DNA of 64,000 nucleotides from Thermoplasmata archaeon (GCA_021796385.1 JAJYXQ010000043.1:66202-130201), one strand, 5' to 3'. Positions 50,747-60,800 are shown, counted from the stretch's first letter. Notes: generated by a model from the sequence alone, not told the origin. Numbers and translations: made by a program.

Positions 50747-51232
50747 TCAGCCGATAGCCTTCTTCACTAGCGACACGATCTTGGCCTCCACCTCGGGTGT
50801 TAGTTTCGTCAGTGCATAGGTGATGGGCCACATGAGCCCGTCGTCGAGCCGGGCCTCGTCACTGAATCCCAAAGTGCCATAGCGAACCTTGAACTTGCTC
50901 GCAGGCTGGTAGAAGCAAAGGACCTTCCCGGCCTTGGTGTATGCTGGCATCCCATACCAAAGTCTTGGCGCTAGACTGGGTGCGTGGGTCCTGATGAGGG
51001 TGTGGACGCGGCTTCCCTGGGAACGGTCGGGTTCTGGCATCTGAGCGATCTTCGCCAGCACGACCCGTTCATCTTCGGCCAAGTTCTTGCCCCAGACCAT
51101 CGCTCGTTCTTGGGCGGTATCTCGCAAGGCCGCACGCTCCTCGGCGCTGAATCCCTTGGACCGACCACCGGCTGCCTTGGAACGCAAAGAAGACGAACGC
51201 GAACTGACCTTTCCCTGCCGATTCCCCGTCAT
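50747..51232 (-). CDS. DUF1801 (YdhG/YjhX-like) family protein
   Basis: [58 protein letters not shown]. Confidence 0.8.
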   Translation of the reverse strand: MTGNRQGKVSSRSSSLRSKAAGGRSKGFSAEERAALRDTAQERAMVWGKNLAEDERVVLAKIAQMPEPDRSQGSRVHTLIRTHAPSLAPRLWYGMPAYTKAGKVLCFYQPASKFKVRYGTLGFSDEARLDDGLMWPITYALTKLTPEVEAKIVSLVKKAIG

Positions 51233-51364
51233 GCCGCCCAAAGAATCCGCTCTCGTATTTATCGTACAACGGACGTCTGGGGACTGGACCTGTTGAATGG
51301 ATTCAAGAGACCCCTTTGCCATCCCTATGTGAGTTTATAATCGTAAAGGTCCTTCTGAAGGGGG

Positions 51365-51724
51365 ATGGAGCTTCACCTCGGGCGGCGGACTAGACGATTC
51401 CGGGTGCATGACTGGAGCATGGCCCCGACGTTCGTTCCCGGGGATATCATCCGCGTAACTCCCCAAACCGATGCGGAAAAAGTGCCGGACCAAGGGGATG
51501 CCATTGTCCTTCGGGACCCAGAGATGAAGGGACGAAAGCTCCTCAAACGGGTCCAGTCGGTGATGTTCGAAGGAGGCGCGGTGAAGGTCTTTGTCATTGG
51601 AGACAACCCTCTCCGTAGCCGCGACAGCCGACATTTCGGAGCGGTACCCGTCGAGGACATCATTGGACGGGTCGTCCCGACGAACCCTTCGGCTTCGCGC
51701 GTGGTCCGAGACCGCTTCTCATGA
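51365..51724 (+). CDS. S26-family peptidase, putative Ni-SOD maturation protease (SodX-like)
   Basis: Catalytic Ser region DWSMAPTFVPGDIIRV, Lys region GRKLLKRVQSV, GDNPLRSRDSRHFGAVPVEDIIGRV; gene lies upstream of sodN. Confidence 0.88.
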   Translation: MELHLGRRTRRFRVHDWSMAPTFVPGDIIRVTPQTDAEKVPDQGDAIVLRDPEMKGRKLLKRVQSVMFEGGAVKVFVIGDNPLRSRDSRHFGAVPVEDIIGRVVPTNPSASRVVRDRFS

Positions 51725-52359
51725 GTCGTTCCGGGTTGCTTACATCGGATGGAAAGGGGGTTCCCCTTTCCGCTCCAGACCTTGTGGGGCCATGGAGTGT
51801 AGAGAACTGGGCCGAACTCATTCCCGCCCATCGTCACAAGCGCACCTTCCACCATGTCCACCTCGAGGTCCGTCTGAAGGGGGGCAAGGTCGACCCGGGT
51901 GCGGTCCCAGGCTGGACGAAGGTCCTGTCCGCCCTGAAAGAGCAGAAGGTAATTGAATCCTCCGACCTCGCTTCCCTGGCTGTCTCAGTCCTGCTCGCTC
52001 TGGAGAAGGAACAACTCCGGTTGGTCGGCTCGTGGTCCCTCGTACCTGGTGGTTTGTTCCATCAAGGTTCGAGGGGCATCAAAGAGGGATCGTTCGATGT
52101 CCGGCGTCTTGTCCAAGAGCTCGAGCGCCAGAACGGGGAGATCCTTACCGAAGCCGTGGGGTTCCATACTACCCTTACAGGCGGGAAAGGCTGGATGGCC
52201 GAAGTGACCCTCTTCCGTGTGCACCGAGCTCGGAAGCCTGCGCTCTCGCTCGACCTCTGGGGAACGATCTCCAGGGAGCGTCTGCAATCGGTCCTTTCGT
52301 CGCTGCGAACTCACCTCCCGGTGGCGAAGGCCCTCCTCACGCGATACTCGGTGGATTGA
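51721..52359 (+). CDS. Unknown protein encoded between sodX-like and sodN genes, His-rich N-terminal motif
   Basis: ATGA overlap with the S26 peptidase; contains HRHKRTFHHVHLEV. Confidence 0.75.
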   Translation: MSRSGLLTSDGKGVPLSAPDLVGPWSVENWAELIPAHRHKRTFHHVHLEVRLKGGKVDPGAVPGWTKVLSALKEQKVIESSDLASLAVSVLLALEKEQLRLVGSWSLVPGGLFHQGSRGIKEGSFDVRRLVQELERQNGEILTEAVGFHTTLTGGKGWMAEVTLFRVHRARKPALSLDLWGTISRERLQSVLSSLRTHLPVAKALLTRYSVD

Positions 52360-52407
52360 CGACCTCAGCGCAGCACTGAAAGGAGCAATTTCGCCACCGC
52401 TGGACAA

Positions 52408-52417
52408 CTATTTATTC
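52408..52417 (+). promoter_or_regulatory. Candidate TATA box for sodN
   Basis: ACTATTTATT about 26 bp upstream of the ATG at 52439. Confidence 0.45.
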
Positions 52418-52438
52418 CTCCATGGTGATGGGGAAAGC

Positions 52439-52951
52439 ATGAAGCGCTGGTTAGCGAAAATCGTTGATCTGTTGGCTCCCGCCGAACCTGTCTATGCCCA
52501 CTGTGACATTCCCTGTGGGATCTATGACCCTCACGAAGCGCAGATCGGGGCGCTCACCGTCTTGCGGATGGCCCAGCTTGCTGCTGACCTCACGCCCCCT
52601 CAGGAGAGCGCAGCTCCTGAAGCGCGCCGCGAGTTCCACGCCAAGCTCGCCCGTTACACAGCAACGAAGGAAGCACATGCGGAAATCGTCAAACACCAGG
52701 TCCGGGTGATCTGGGGCGACTATTTCACACCGGAAATGACCAAGGAGTTTCCCGAGGTGAACGACCTCGTCCTGAAGATCCTGCACGATGCCTCCAAGGC
52801 GCGACAATCCTTCTCTGTGGAGCAGGCCAATGCCCTTGTCTCCGACGTACAGAAGTTCGCGGAAATCTTCTGGAAAACCAAGAAGGTCGAGACAAAAGTG
52901 CTGCCCTCCCACCAGAAATCCGGGGGGAACATCGTGGTTCCCGTGGCATGA
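52439..52951 (+). CDS. sodN: Nickel-type superoxide dismutase precursor
   Basis: Short leader MKRWLAKIVDLLAPAEPVYA followed by the Ni-hook HCDIPCGIYDP; conserved helical body (HQVRVIWGDYFTPEM). Confidence 0.93.
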   Translation: MKRWLAKIVDLLAPAEPVYAHCDIPCGIYDPHEAQIGALTVLRMAQLAADLTPPQESAAPEARREFHAKLARYTATKEAHAEIVKHQVRVIWGDYFTPEMTKEFPEVNDLVLKILHDASKARQSFSVEQANALVSDVQKFAEIFWKTKKVETKVLPSHQKSGGNIVVPVA

Positions 52952-53047
52952 GCCACCCGATGGGCCACAGGGGTTGCCCATTCTGAGAGCGGGTCCGGCA
53001 AGGGGATATATACTCACGCACACTAGGGAAATTGAAGGTGTGTCGAA

Positions 53048-53365
53048 ATGCCCGTGACCGAGCTCAGCAACGGAGACTTTGACAAATTCTCCCAATCGAA
53101 CCCCGTAGCCCTTGTCGATGTCTGGGCCCCGTGGTGTGGTCCCTGCCGCATGGTATCGCCTGTCGTGGAACGATTGTCTCAGAAGTATGCGGGCAAGGTT
53201 GCTTTCGGCAAACTGAATTCCGATGACAACATGGAGATAGCGCAGAAACTTGGCATCATGAGTATACCCACCCTCCTCATCTACAAGGAAGGCAAGTTGG
53301 TGGACCGGATCGTGGGCGCTTATCCTCAAGAGATTATCGAGGACCACATCGCAAAGTTCCTGTGA
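53048..53365 (+). CDS. Thioredoxin
   Basis: VDVWAPWCGPCRMVSPVVERL, IMSIPTLLIYKEGK. Confidence 0.97.
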   Translation: MPVTELSNGDFDKFSQSNPVALVDVWAPWCGPCRMVSPVVERLSQKYAGKVAFGKLNSDDNMEIAQKLGIMSIPTLLIYKEGKLVDRIVGAYPQEIIEDHIAKFL

Positions 53366-53425
53366 CTCCCGCCCCGCCCTGGGGCACGTGCAGGGTACTC
53401 GCCGAACCGTTTGGAGGCGAGTTGA

Positions 53426-54556
53426 ATGGCCACTACAGACCCCCAGTTGGAGCGTTACAACTTTCGTCACCTTCTGGATGAAATAGCGGCTTGCGAGGGC
53501 CGGGGGACGGAACTCATCACGCTCTACGTTCCGCCCGGGCGGGCCATCGCCGACGTCATGAACTACCTCCGCAACGAATATGCCCAGGCAGGGAATATCA
53601 AGAGCCGGGTCACACGTAAGAACGTCACCGGATCGCTCGAATCTCTCATGAACAAGGTGAAGCAGTACCGGGTGGCCCCGGACCACGGTGTTGCATTTTT
53701 CGTCGGAGCAAAGGCAATCGGGGCCGACCGGAGCGAAGAGGTGTCTTTCGTGATCGAACCCCCCGAACCCCTCAACACCTACATGTACCGTTGCGATTCC
53801 CACTTTATCTTGGATCCGTTGCTCGACATGGTCCACGAGCCGGACGTCTGGGGGTTGATCGTCATCGACCGGAAAGAGGTCACCTTCGGGATCCTCCGAG
53901 GCAAGAGGGTGGAGGCGCTGCGCAACAAGCAATCCCAAGTCCCGAGCAAGCACGGCATGGGAGGGCAGTCTGCGCATCGGTTCGAGAGATTGATCGAGCA
54001 CGCTGCCCATGATTTCTTCGTCCGATGCGCGGACAACGCGACCGAGCTTTTTCTTCCCATCAAGGACAAGATCAAAGGAATTCTCGTGGGTGGCCCGGGC
54101 GCCACCAAAGAGTACTTCGTCAAGGAAGGGTTTCTCCATTACGAGCTGCAGAAGAAGGTCGTTGAGCCGCTCTTCGACGTAGGATACACCGATGAGTATG
54201 GCCTCAGAGAACTCGTCGAAAAGGCCTCCGGCACGCTCCACGGGCTCGAGATCACAGAGGAGAAGCAGATCGTCCGGCAACTCCTTTCGGAGATACGCAA
54301 ACCCCGGGAACCTCTGGCGATCTACGGACTGAAGGAGACCTGGGCGGCCTTGGAGGCCGGGGCGGTCTCAACGCTCCTCGTCTCGGAAGGGCTGAAGGAC
54401 AAGGACCTGGTGACCCGGCTCTTTGAGTCCGCTTCGGCACACAGCTCGACCATCCGGATGATCTCGGTGGAGAGTGAGGAGGGTGAGATGCTCCTCAAGG
54501 CCTTCGGTGGCCTGGCGGCAATCCTCCGATACCCCTACCAGGTCCCCGCCGCGTGA
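53426..54556 (+). CDS. prf1: Peptide chain release factor aRF1
   Basis: NIKS motif (AGNIKSRVTRKNV) and GGQ motif (HGMGGQSAHRFERL). Confidence 0.94.
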   Translation: MATTDPQLERYNFRHLLDEIAACEGRGTELITLYVPPGRAIADVMNYLRNEYAQAGNIKSRVTRKNVTGSLESLMNKVKQYRVAPDHGVAFFVGAKAIGADRSEEVSFVIEPPEPLNTYMYRCDSHFILDPLLDMVHEPDVWGLIVIDRKEVTFGILRGKRVEALRNKQSQVPSKHGMGGQSAHRFERLIEHAAHDFFVRCADNATELFLPIKDKIKGILVGGPGATKEYFVKEGFLHYELQKKVVEPLFDVGYTDEYGLRELVEKASGTLHGLEITEEKQIVRQLLSEIRKPREPLAIYGLKETWAALEAGAVSTLLVSEGLKDKDLVTRLFESASAHSSTIRMISVESEEGEMLLKAFGGLAAILRYPYQVPAA

Positions 54557-54588
54557 GCCCCGCCGCCAAAACGATCGAGGTCACCCCG

Positions 54589-55323
54589 TTAGAGGGCTTC
54601 GGCTTGGCCCTCGGCGAGTTCGTGGAGCAGTTTGTTCTCGATGTGCGCAAGAGTCTCGGATATCGTTGATTTGGAGACCCGGAAACGTTGGGCGATCTCC
54701 CCGAGGTTTGCCCTGCGTGGGATGTCCCAGTAGCCCGCACTCATGGCCACTCGGAACACCTGAGCCTGTCGGGGGGTCAACAGACGATCCGGTCCCGGAT
54801 CGGCGCTTGGATAGATCGCTCGAACCTGGGTTCCGGGTACTATCCGACGGGCCTTGCGGAAGAGTCGCTGGAGCTTTCGATTGTCGGCCACGAGAAGGAA
54901 CTGTAACTCACCGTTGCTGATGGTGAACGGAAGCCGGATGCCAATCCCGAGGTCCTCTACACTGCGCAGGCCCGCTTGAAACGGTTCTGATGCCTTGGTG
55001 ACCAGCCGGAAGAGCACCCCGCCATTCGATTCATGCAACTTTTGAACGGAGATCACGCCCGGATAGTCCGAGAGGTCTCCGAGAAGCTCCTTCCAGTTCC
55101 AACCTTGCCCTACAACGTCCACATCTTCGATGATCCGATGATCCTCCGTGATAAGGAAGCTCAGCAGACGGAACTGTAGCTCCGGATGTTTACCGGACAC
55201 ATATTGCAAAGGGACGTTACCCGTCTTCGGGAGCGGCACCGATAACCGACAGGTCATGATCTGTTGCCCATCCCTCCCGGGCCACTCGTCTTGAGCTCCT
55301 GCATTCGACCTCGATCTCTTCAT
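54589..55323 (-). CDS. Bat/HTH-10 family transcriptional regulator
   Basis: C-terminal TPRQAQVFRVAMSAGYWDIPRRANLGEIAQRFRVSKSTISETLAHIENKLL. Confidence 0.88.
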   Translation of the reverse strand: MKRSRSNAGAQDEWPGRDGQQIMTCRLSVPLPKTGNVPLQYVSGKHPELQFRLLSFLITEDHRIIEDVDVVGQGWNWKELLGDLSDYPGVISVQKLHESNGGVLFRLVTKASEPFQAGLRSVEDLGIGIRLPFTISNGELQFLLVADNRKLQRLFRKARRIVPGTQVRAIYPSADPGPDRLLTPRQAQVFRVAMSAGYWDIPRRANLGEIAQRFRVSKSTISETLAHIENKLLHELAEGQAEAL

Positions 55324-55522
55324 CCGGACACCTCACCGGCAGTCGTTAAGAATGTGCCATCCGCGGGACGATGATATTCTTTGCGGCCTTGGGACCGTTA
55401 GTAACGGAAACCAAGTTTGGGGGGGGGAGAGCCTAGATGGAACCTCGTACGAACAGTTGATATCACGCGAGGAATGGTAGCTCACAGGTGCCCGGGAGTG
55501 TCCAGCGTCCTGGGCGCACCAT

Positions 55523-55597
55523 GCGCCGGTGGCTCAGCTTGGACAGAGCAGCGGCTTCCTAAGCCGCCTGTCGTGGGTTCAAATCCCACCCGGCGCG
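55523..55597 (+). tRNA. tRNA-Arg(CCT)
   Basis: Acceptor GCGCCGG/CCGGCGC, D-stem GCTC/GAGC, anticodon stem GCGGC-TTCCTAA-GCCGC, T-arm GTGGG-TTCAAAT-CCCAC; no encoded CCA, no intron. Confidence 0.95.
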
Positions 55598-55685
55598 TTG
55601 AAACGGTTTCCTATCCGATCTCAGCTGCTTCAAAATGTTGGCATTCCAGAGCTAGGTTCCTGTGCGGACAGGGAAGAGAGACGTT

Positions 55686-56756
55686 TCAGGTTGCGGTGAT
55701 GAGCTCTCGGGTAAGCGCATCAGCCGGGAGGCCATAGACCTTCCCGTAAATGATCTTCCGAAGGTCTTCGCGCTCGATACGGGCCCGAAGCAAGAAATGG
55801 AATATCCCGGCCAATGACAAGGGAAAGATCCGCATCCTCTCTTGATTCATGGATGCGTGACGACGCTGCAGCGCGATCTCGAACGGGACAAGCGTGGCAT
55901 GTTCCCGGTACTGCGTAAGGGCGTCCGTCAAAGCGTAGCCGGTGCCCAGACCGGAAATGATCTCTTCGATGCTGCGGGCCTGGGCGAGGTCTTGGAACTG
56001 TTTGAGCGGAAGGATACCTCCTGGAATGAAGAACGAGGAAAGCCCCTCCGCTCGCACCCCGGACTCCTTACCCTTGAGCAGCGTAAGAATGTTCTTCGTG
56101 TCGATCTCCTCGGCGATGAACTGCCGTACGACCCACTCGTCGCCCTGGAAGAAGACCGCACTCCGAAGCAACTCGGCGTAGTACTGGGCCTCAAGGGCGC
56201 GGGTGATGGGAAAGATATTCTGGGTCTTGGTGAACTCTCCGAGGTGCTCCATGATAGTGACACCATATCCGTACCGCGTGAGGTTCTGCACGACCGCATC
56301 GACGCTGGGCTGTGCGAGCAGGTTCCTTAGGTCATCGATCGAGAGTACGCCAGCGGAGAATCCGGTGGGGGTCTTCCGGTCCGAGACAATGAACGTGTCG
56401 GACTCGGAAAGAATGCGCCCATACGCCTTTGCCGCTAGGATCGCCAGCACGTTCTCGATGTCCCACCATCGGAGGTAGGCCGCGATAGGGGCACGCCCCG
56501 CGAAGGGAGCCACTTGGTAGACAAGGCGGGTCACTGTGACGAAATGCCGGTTGACCGCCACCTCGAGTGCGTCGGAATCCTTGTATATCTCGAGGGCCCG
56601 CGTCAGATCGCCAGCATAGGGGGTGCCTTCCATCAGCTTGCCAAGATCGGCCACATCCTTGGCGACTGTCATCGAAAGCAACGTGTCCCGGTTTAAAAGC
56701 AAGCCGGAAAGGGCTTTCAACCGGCCCATGGATGATGCGTAGGTCGTCTCGCTCAT
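55686..56756 (-). CDS. V/A-type ATPase subunit C
   Basis: YASSMGRLKALSGLLLNRDTLLSM, RWWDIENVLAILAAKAYG, EIDTKNILTLLKGKESGV. Confidence 0.93.
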   Translation of the reverse strand: MSETTYASSMGRLKALSGLLLNRDTLLSMTVAKDVADLGKLMEGTPYAGDLTRALEIYKDSDALEVAVNRHFVTVTRLVYQVAPFAGRAPIAAYLRWWDIENVLAILAAKAYGRILSESDTFIVSDRKTPTGFSAGVLSIDDLRNLLAQPSVDAVVQNLTRYGYGVTIMEHLGEFTKTQNIFPITRALEAQYYAELLRSAVFFQGDEWVVRQFIAEEIDTKNILTLLKGKESGVRAEGLSSFFIPGGILPLKQFQDLAQARSIEEIISGLGTGYALTDALTQYREHATLVPFEIALQRRHASMNQERMRIFPLSLAGIFHFLLRARIEREDLRKIIYGKVYGLPADALTRELITAT

Positions 56757-57313
56757 TGCCGCGCGAGGATCTCGGTGATCTGGTCCTCCTTCCAGCGGAG
56801 GAGATCTTCGAACGACATTGAAATCCTTCGCTTCCCGTCGGAGGTCTCCGCGACCAATCCCCCCATGGCAGTGAGATTTCGTCCCTTGAGCATTCGAATG
56901 CTAAGGTACGGTGGCAACTGCTGAGCGTCCTCCTTTCGGACAACGAGTCGGGTATCCTCACCCAATACCGCGATGGCGGCATCAGCCATCCGTTGCAACA
57001 TCTGGATGTACTCGGGGGTGCTGGTGAAGGCCTTCAAGCGTTGATTGAGAAGAAGGCGGCCTTCTTGGATTCGGCGCTCCTTCGCCTCGTCCAGGACTTT
57101 CCGGGCCTGGAGACGGGCCTCGGCGCGCGTCCGATTCGCCTCCACCTCGACCTCATGGGCCGACTCTTTCTCCTCGAGCTCGTTTATGCGGGATATCTCT
57201 TGCTCGGCCTGCCGGGAGATCTCGGCCCGTTCCTGCTCGGAACGGGTCAGTATCGCTTGAAGTTCCCTCTCCGTCCGGTCCCGGACCTCACGGACCAGAT
57301 CTTCGAGCGACAC
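56753..57313 (-). CDS. V/A-type ATPase subunit E
   Basis: N-terminal coiled coil, C-terminal GGLVAETSDGKRRISMSFEDLLRWKEDQITEILA. Confidence 0.92.
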   Translation of the reverse strand: MSLEDLVREVRDRTERELQAILTRSEQERAEISRQAEQEISRINELEEKESAHEVEVEANRTRAEARLQARKVLDEAKERRIQEGRLLLNQRLKAFTSTPEYIQMLQRMADAAIAVLGEDTRLVVRKEDAQQLPPYLSIRMLKGRNLTAMGGLVAETSDGKRRISMSFEDLLRWKEDQITEILARQ

Positions 57314-57315
57314 GT

Positions 57316-57702
57316 TCAGAAGATCTTGAGCAGGAGGAGGAAACCCAGCACGAGACCGATGATCCAGAGCGTTTCCGGAATCACGAAGAAGACCAGGACG
57401 GAGCCGAATTTCTCCGGCCGCTCAGCGATGATGCCCATCCCCGCCGCGCCGATACCGGACTGGGCCATCCCCGTCCCGATAAGTCCGCCCGCGATCGCGA
57501 TCGCCGCGGCCAGCGTGTACAATGCAGTTCCGATGTCGGAACTCGACGAACTGGACGTGGAATTCGAGGCCGCCGGATGGGCCGTTCCGAACACTACGCT
57601 CGTCGCCGAGGCCGAACCCAGAAACGCCAACGTCACCGCAAAGATGGCGACGGCAATCCCCAGTGTAAGCCCCACACCCTTCAGCGCCTTGACCGAGTGC
57701 AT
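57316..57702 (-). CDS. V/A-type ATPase subunit K (proteolipid)
   Basis: ALYTLAAAIAIAGGLIGTGMAQSGIGAAGMGIIAERPEKFGSVLVFFVIPETLWIIGLVLGFLLL. Confidence 0.93.
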   Translation of the reverse strand: MHSVKALKGVGLTLGIAVAIFAVTLAFLGSASATSVVFGTAHPAASNSTSSSSSSDIGTALYTLAAAIAIAGGLIGTGMAQSGIGAAGMGIIAERPEKFGSVLVFFVIPETLWIIGLVLGFLLLLKIF

Positions 57703-57850
57703 GGCAGGCCACGAACAAGTCAGCTATATAATAATTCGCACCGGAGAGCTACCGAGGCTCAACGTGACGGGGGGCGCTCTTGTTCGGGCAGCATCCCGTT
57801 GACTCAACCGAAGCTATCGGCTGCCGTGTAGGGAGGGGGATTTAGCCGCC

Positions 57851-60800
57851 CTATCTCGTACCCTGCGGCGGTCGCTCGTGGCCGCCACCTCCCGAGCGTT
57901 CCAGCTCCGTCATCTCCCGGGGGGTGAGCCGGTGCATCATGACGTACTCCGCCGCCTCCATCACATCGTTTGCCTCGACCTCGTTCCGTCCCTCGAAAGC
58001 ACAATTGGCCCGCGAGATCTCCTCGATCTGCAGGTCGAACCGAGTGCTCTGGTTGTCCAGGATCGTAAGGTTCGTGATTAGGGAGAGCATTTTGGGGGAC
58101 ACCGTGATCGACGGCAGACGTTCCCGGGCGGCCCGGATCTGTTCCACGTACTTCTCTGCGGCTGTTTGATAACCTTCACGGAAGGAGGTGGGATTGCTGC
58201 GGAACTGGGCATTCCGGTTGAGGATCTCCATCCGGGTCTCCGCAGAGTTCGGGGGGATCACCTCGACGTGGAGCATCGAACCGCTCAGAAGGTGGTAGGC
58301 TTCCTCATCCTGGTCCCGCAGCTGGCTGAACTGGAGCTGGGGGAGGCCCAGCGCCCGCCCCTCCGAATGTTTTTGCGGGGCAGGGATCGAGAGGACCGAG
58401 CACTCGTAGAAACGGTCGGAAAGGTATCGCGCCCGTTCTTTGCCATAATGGATCCTTCCTGTGAGATAGCGCTCAGGGTCGTTCCAGTCGAAGTGCAGGG
58501 TCGTCCCCCGACCCAACTGGGCATCGATCGGTGAGATCAACTCCGCAAGGGAGAGCAGCATCGAACTCTTCCCGCTTCCCTCCCGGCCCCACAGGAGAAC
58601 GCCCCCGATCGCCGGGTTTACGGCGTTCAGCACGAGGGCTCTCTTAGACTTCTCCATTCCCACGAAGGCGAGGAATGGGTAGGGTAGGCGCTTGAGCTTC
58701 TGGGAAAGACCCGAGTACGCCCCACGGTTCAGCAGCTCTCGCTTCAACCGTTCTTCCAATGCGCGGTTAGACACCTCCTGCTGGGCCCGGATCCGCTGCT
58801 CCATGGATTCGCGGGCCTTCTCAAGCAGCTGGTTGTTCGCCAGGGCGAGCCGGGACTCTTCGGCATGCACACGGAATTCCATTTCGGATTTCAGGCGTGC
58901 TTTTTCCGTCTCAAGCTGCTGGGTCGCTCGCCGCTGCAATTCGATCTCGGCATCCTTCCACCGGTTCCGCAGCTCTTCCTCAAGGTGAGCCCGTGCCTCG
59001 GACTGTTCCTTGAGCTGTGCCTCCGCCAGGCGCGCCCTTTCACCGGCCAACCGCTGATTGAATTCGATATCCAGACGCTGCTTCTCGGCAGTGATTCTGT
59101 CCGACGTCTCCTTGGCCGATAGCATCTCTATCTCATCGATCCGGTTGTCGAACTCCGCTTCGGACTTGGCGGCGGCTTCTGCAAGGCGCCGTTCGAGCTC
59201 GGCGGTAAGCCGCTGTTCCTCGGCCTGGAGTTTGGCCGCGGACTCCGCTTCTATCCGGGTGCGCTCGATGGCAATCTTGTCCGCAAGTTCCTTCTGAAGG
59301 TTCTCCTCGAGACGCTCGAGCCGTTGCGCGAAGCTTTCCTTGAGCTTCTTCTCGGCATTCTGACGTTTGGCCTGTATCTCATCGCTGAGCTCCTTCACCT
59401 CGGTCCGGACCCGCTCTTCGGACTGTTTTTGGAGTTGCGCCTTCTCGGACTCGAGTTGCCGGGCGAGCTCATCAACGTTCTCGGACACGAGCGCGGCTTT
59501 CAGTTGGGAAAGGGTAGATTCGTTTCGACTTTCGAGTTCCTTCTCCCGGGCGGCGAGTTCGGATGCAAGCCGGCCCTGCTCAAGGCGGACCTTCTCACCA
59601 AATTCAGCCTCGAGGCGAGTTCGCTCGGCGGCTTGGAATGCCGCATTCTCTTTCGCGGATAACTCCTCAATCTCCTTGACCCGTGCCCGAAGCTTCTCCT
59701 CGTTGGCACCCTGTAATTCGATCTGCTTCTGGAGGTTTTCTTCTGTAAGGCGGGTCATCTCGGCAGCCAGTTTCTGGGCGGCAGTCTCGTCCAGCTTTTT
59801 TTGCTCTTGCTCCAGACGAGTTGCCAGGTCCTTCTCTGCCGCCGCTTGAAGCGCCTTAAACCGATCGGTAAGTTCGGATTCGAATTTTGCACGAGCCTCC
59901 GCTTCCCGTTGCGTGGACTCCTCCTTGAGACGACTCTCCTCCTTGCGCAACTTCTCAGAGAACTCATTCTCTAACCGGCCCCGTTCCGTGGCCAGAGCCT
60001 CCGCGCTTTGCTTGGCGAAGGACTCCTCCAGCTCGTGGGTACGCGACCGAAGTTTCTCCTCGATCTCAGCCAGTGCCGCCATCTGCCTTTTCAGGTTCTC
60101 TTCCGTCAGGCGGTTCTCGTCCGCTGCCAGCTTTTGGTTGTACTCCGAAACCAGGCGCTGCGTCTCTTGTTCTATCCGAATCTGGAACGCCTTGTCCGCC
60201 TCGGCGGCCAGTTCACTCCGCCGTTTTGCGATGTCCTCTTCGGCCTTTGTTTGAACCTCGGAACGGCGCCGCTCGAACTCTTGGGCGAGCCGCGTTTCGG
60301 CTTCGGCCGACTTCTGACCGAGTTCAATGGCGAACCGGGTTTTCATGTCCTCCAGGGCCTGGCTGGAGGCCTTCTCCATAGCTGCCGCTAGTTCTTTCTC
60401 TCGGCTCCGGAACGACTCCTCAAGCTTGGATTGGGCCTGGGCGAGCCTCTGACCATACTCGTTCTCCAAAGTGCGTCGGAAATCGCTTTCCCGCACCTTG
60501 TATTCTTGCTCCAGCCGGGACCGGAGCTCCTCTTCGTACGTCCGAGAACGGTTCGAAAACGCGGCCTCGAGCGTCGCGCGTTCCCGCTTGAGGTCTGCGT
60601 CGAACTTGCGCTGTAGTTCCACTTCAAGGGTGTTCCGCTGCTCCGCGTAGCGGGCGGCCAGTTCCTGCTCTATCCTTGAAATGTTGCGCGTGAAATCGGT
60701 TGTGAGGCGCGTGGCAAGCTCTTTGCGCTCCGAGTCTGAGCGAGCCCGCAACGTCTGCTCGAGTTGCGCGAGCTCTTCCTGATAAGCCTGTTTCTGCTCC

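Noticed and set aside
52451-54280. 609-aa minus-strand ORF opposite sodN, thioredoxin and aRF1
   Set aside because: Lies antisense to three genes with diagnostic motifs; translation has no recognisable domains and is an expected by-product of GC-rich codon bias.
55405-55440. Poly-G tract (tttgggggggga) upstream of the tRNA as a regulatory or G-quadruplex element
   Set aside because: Single G run only; no four-run arrangement, so no support beyond low complexity.
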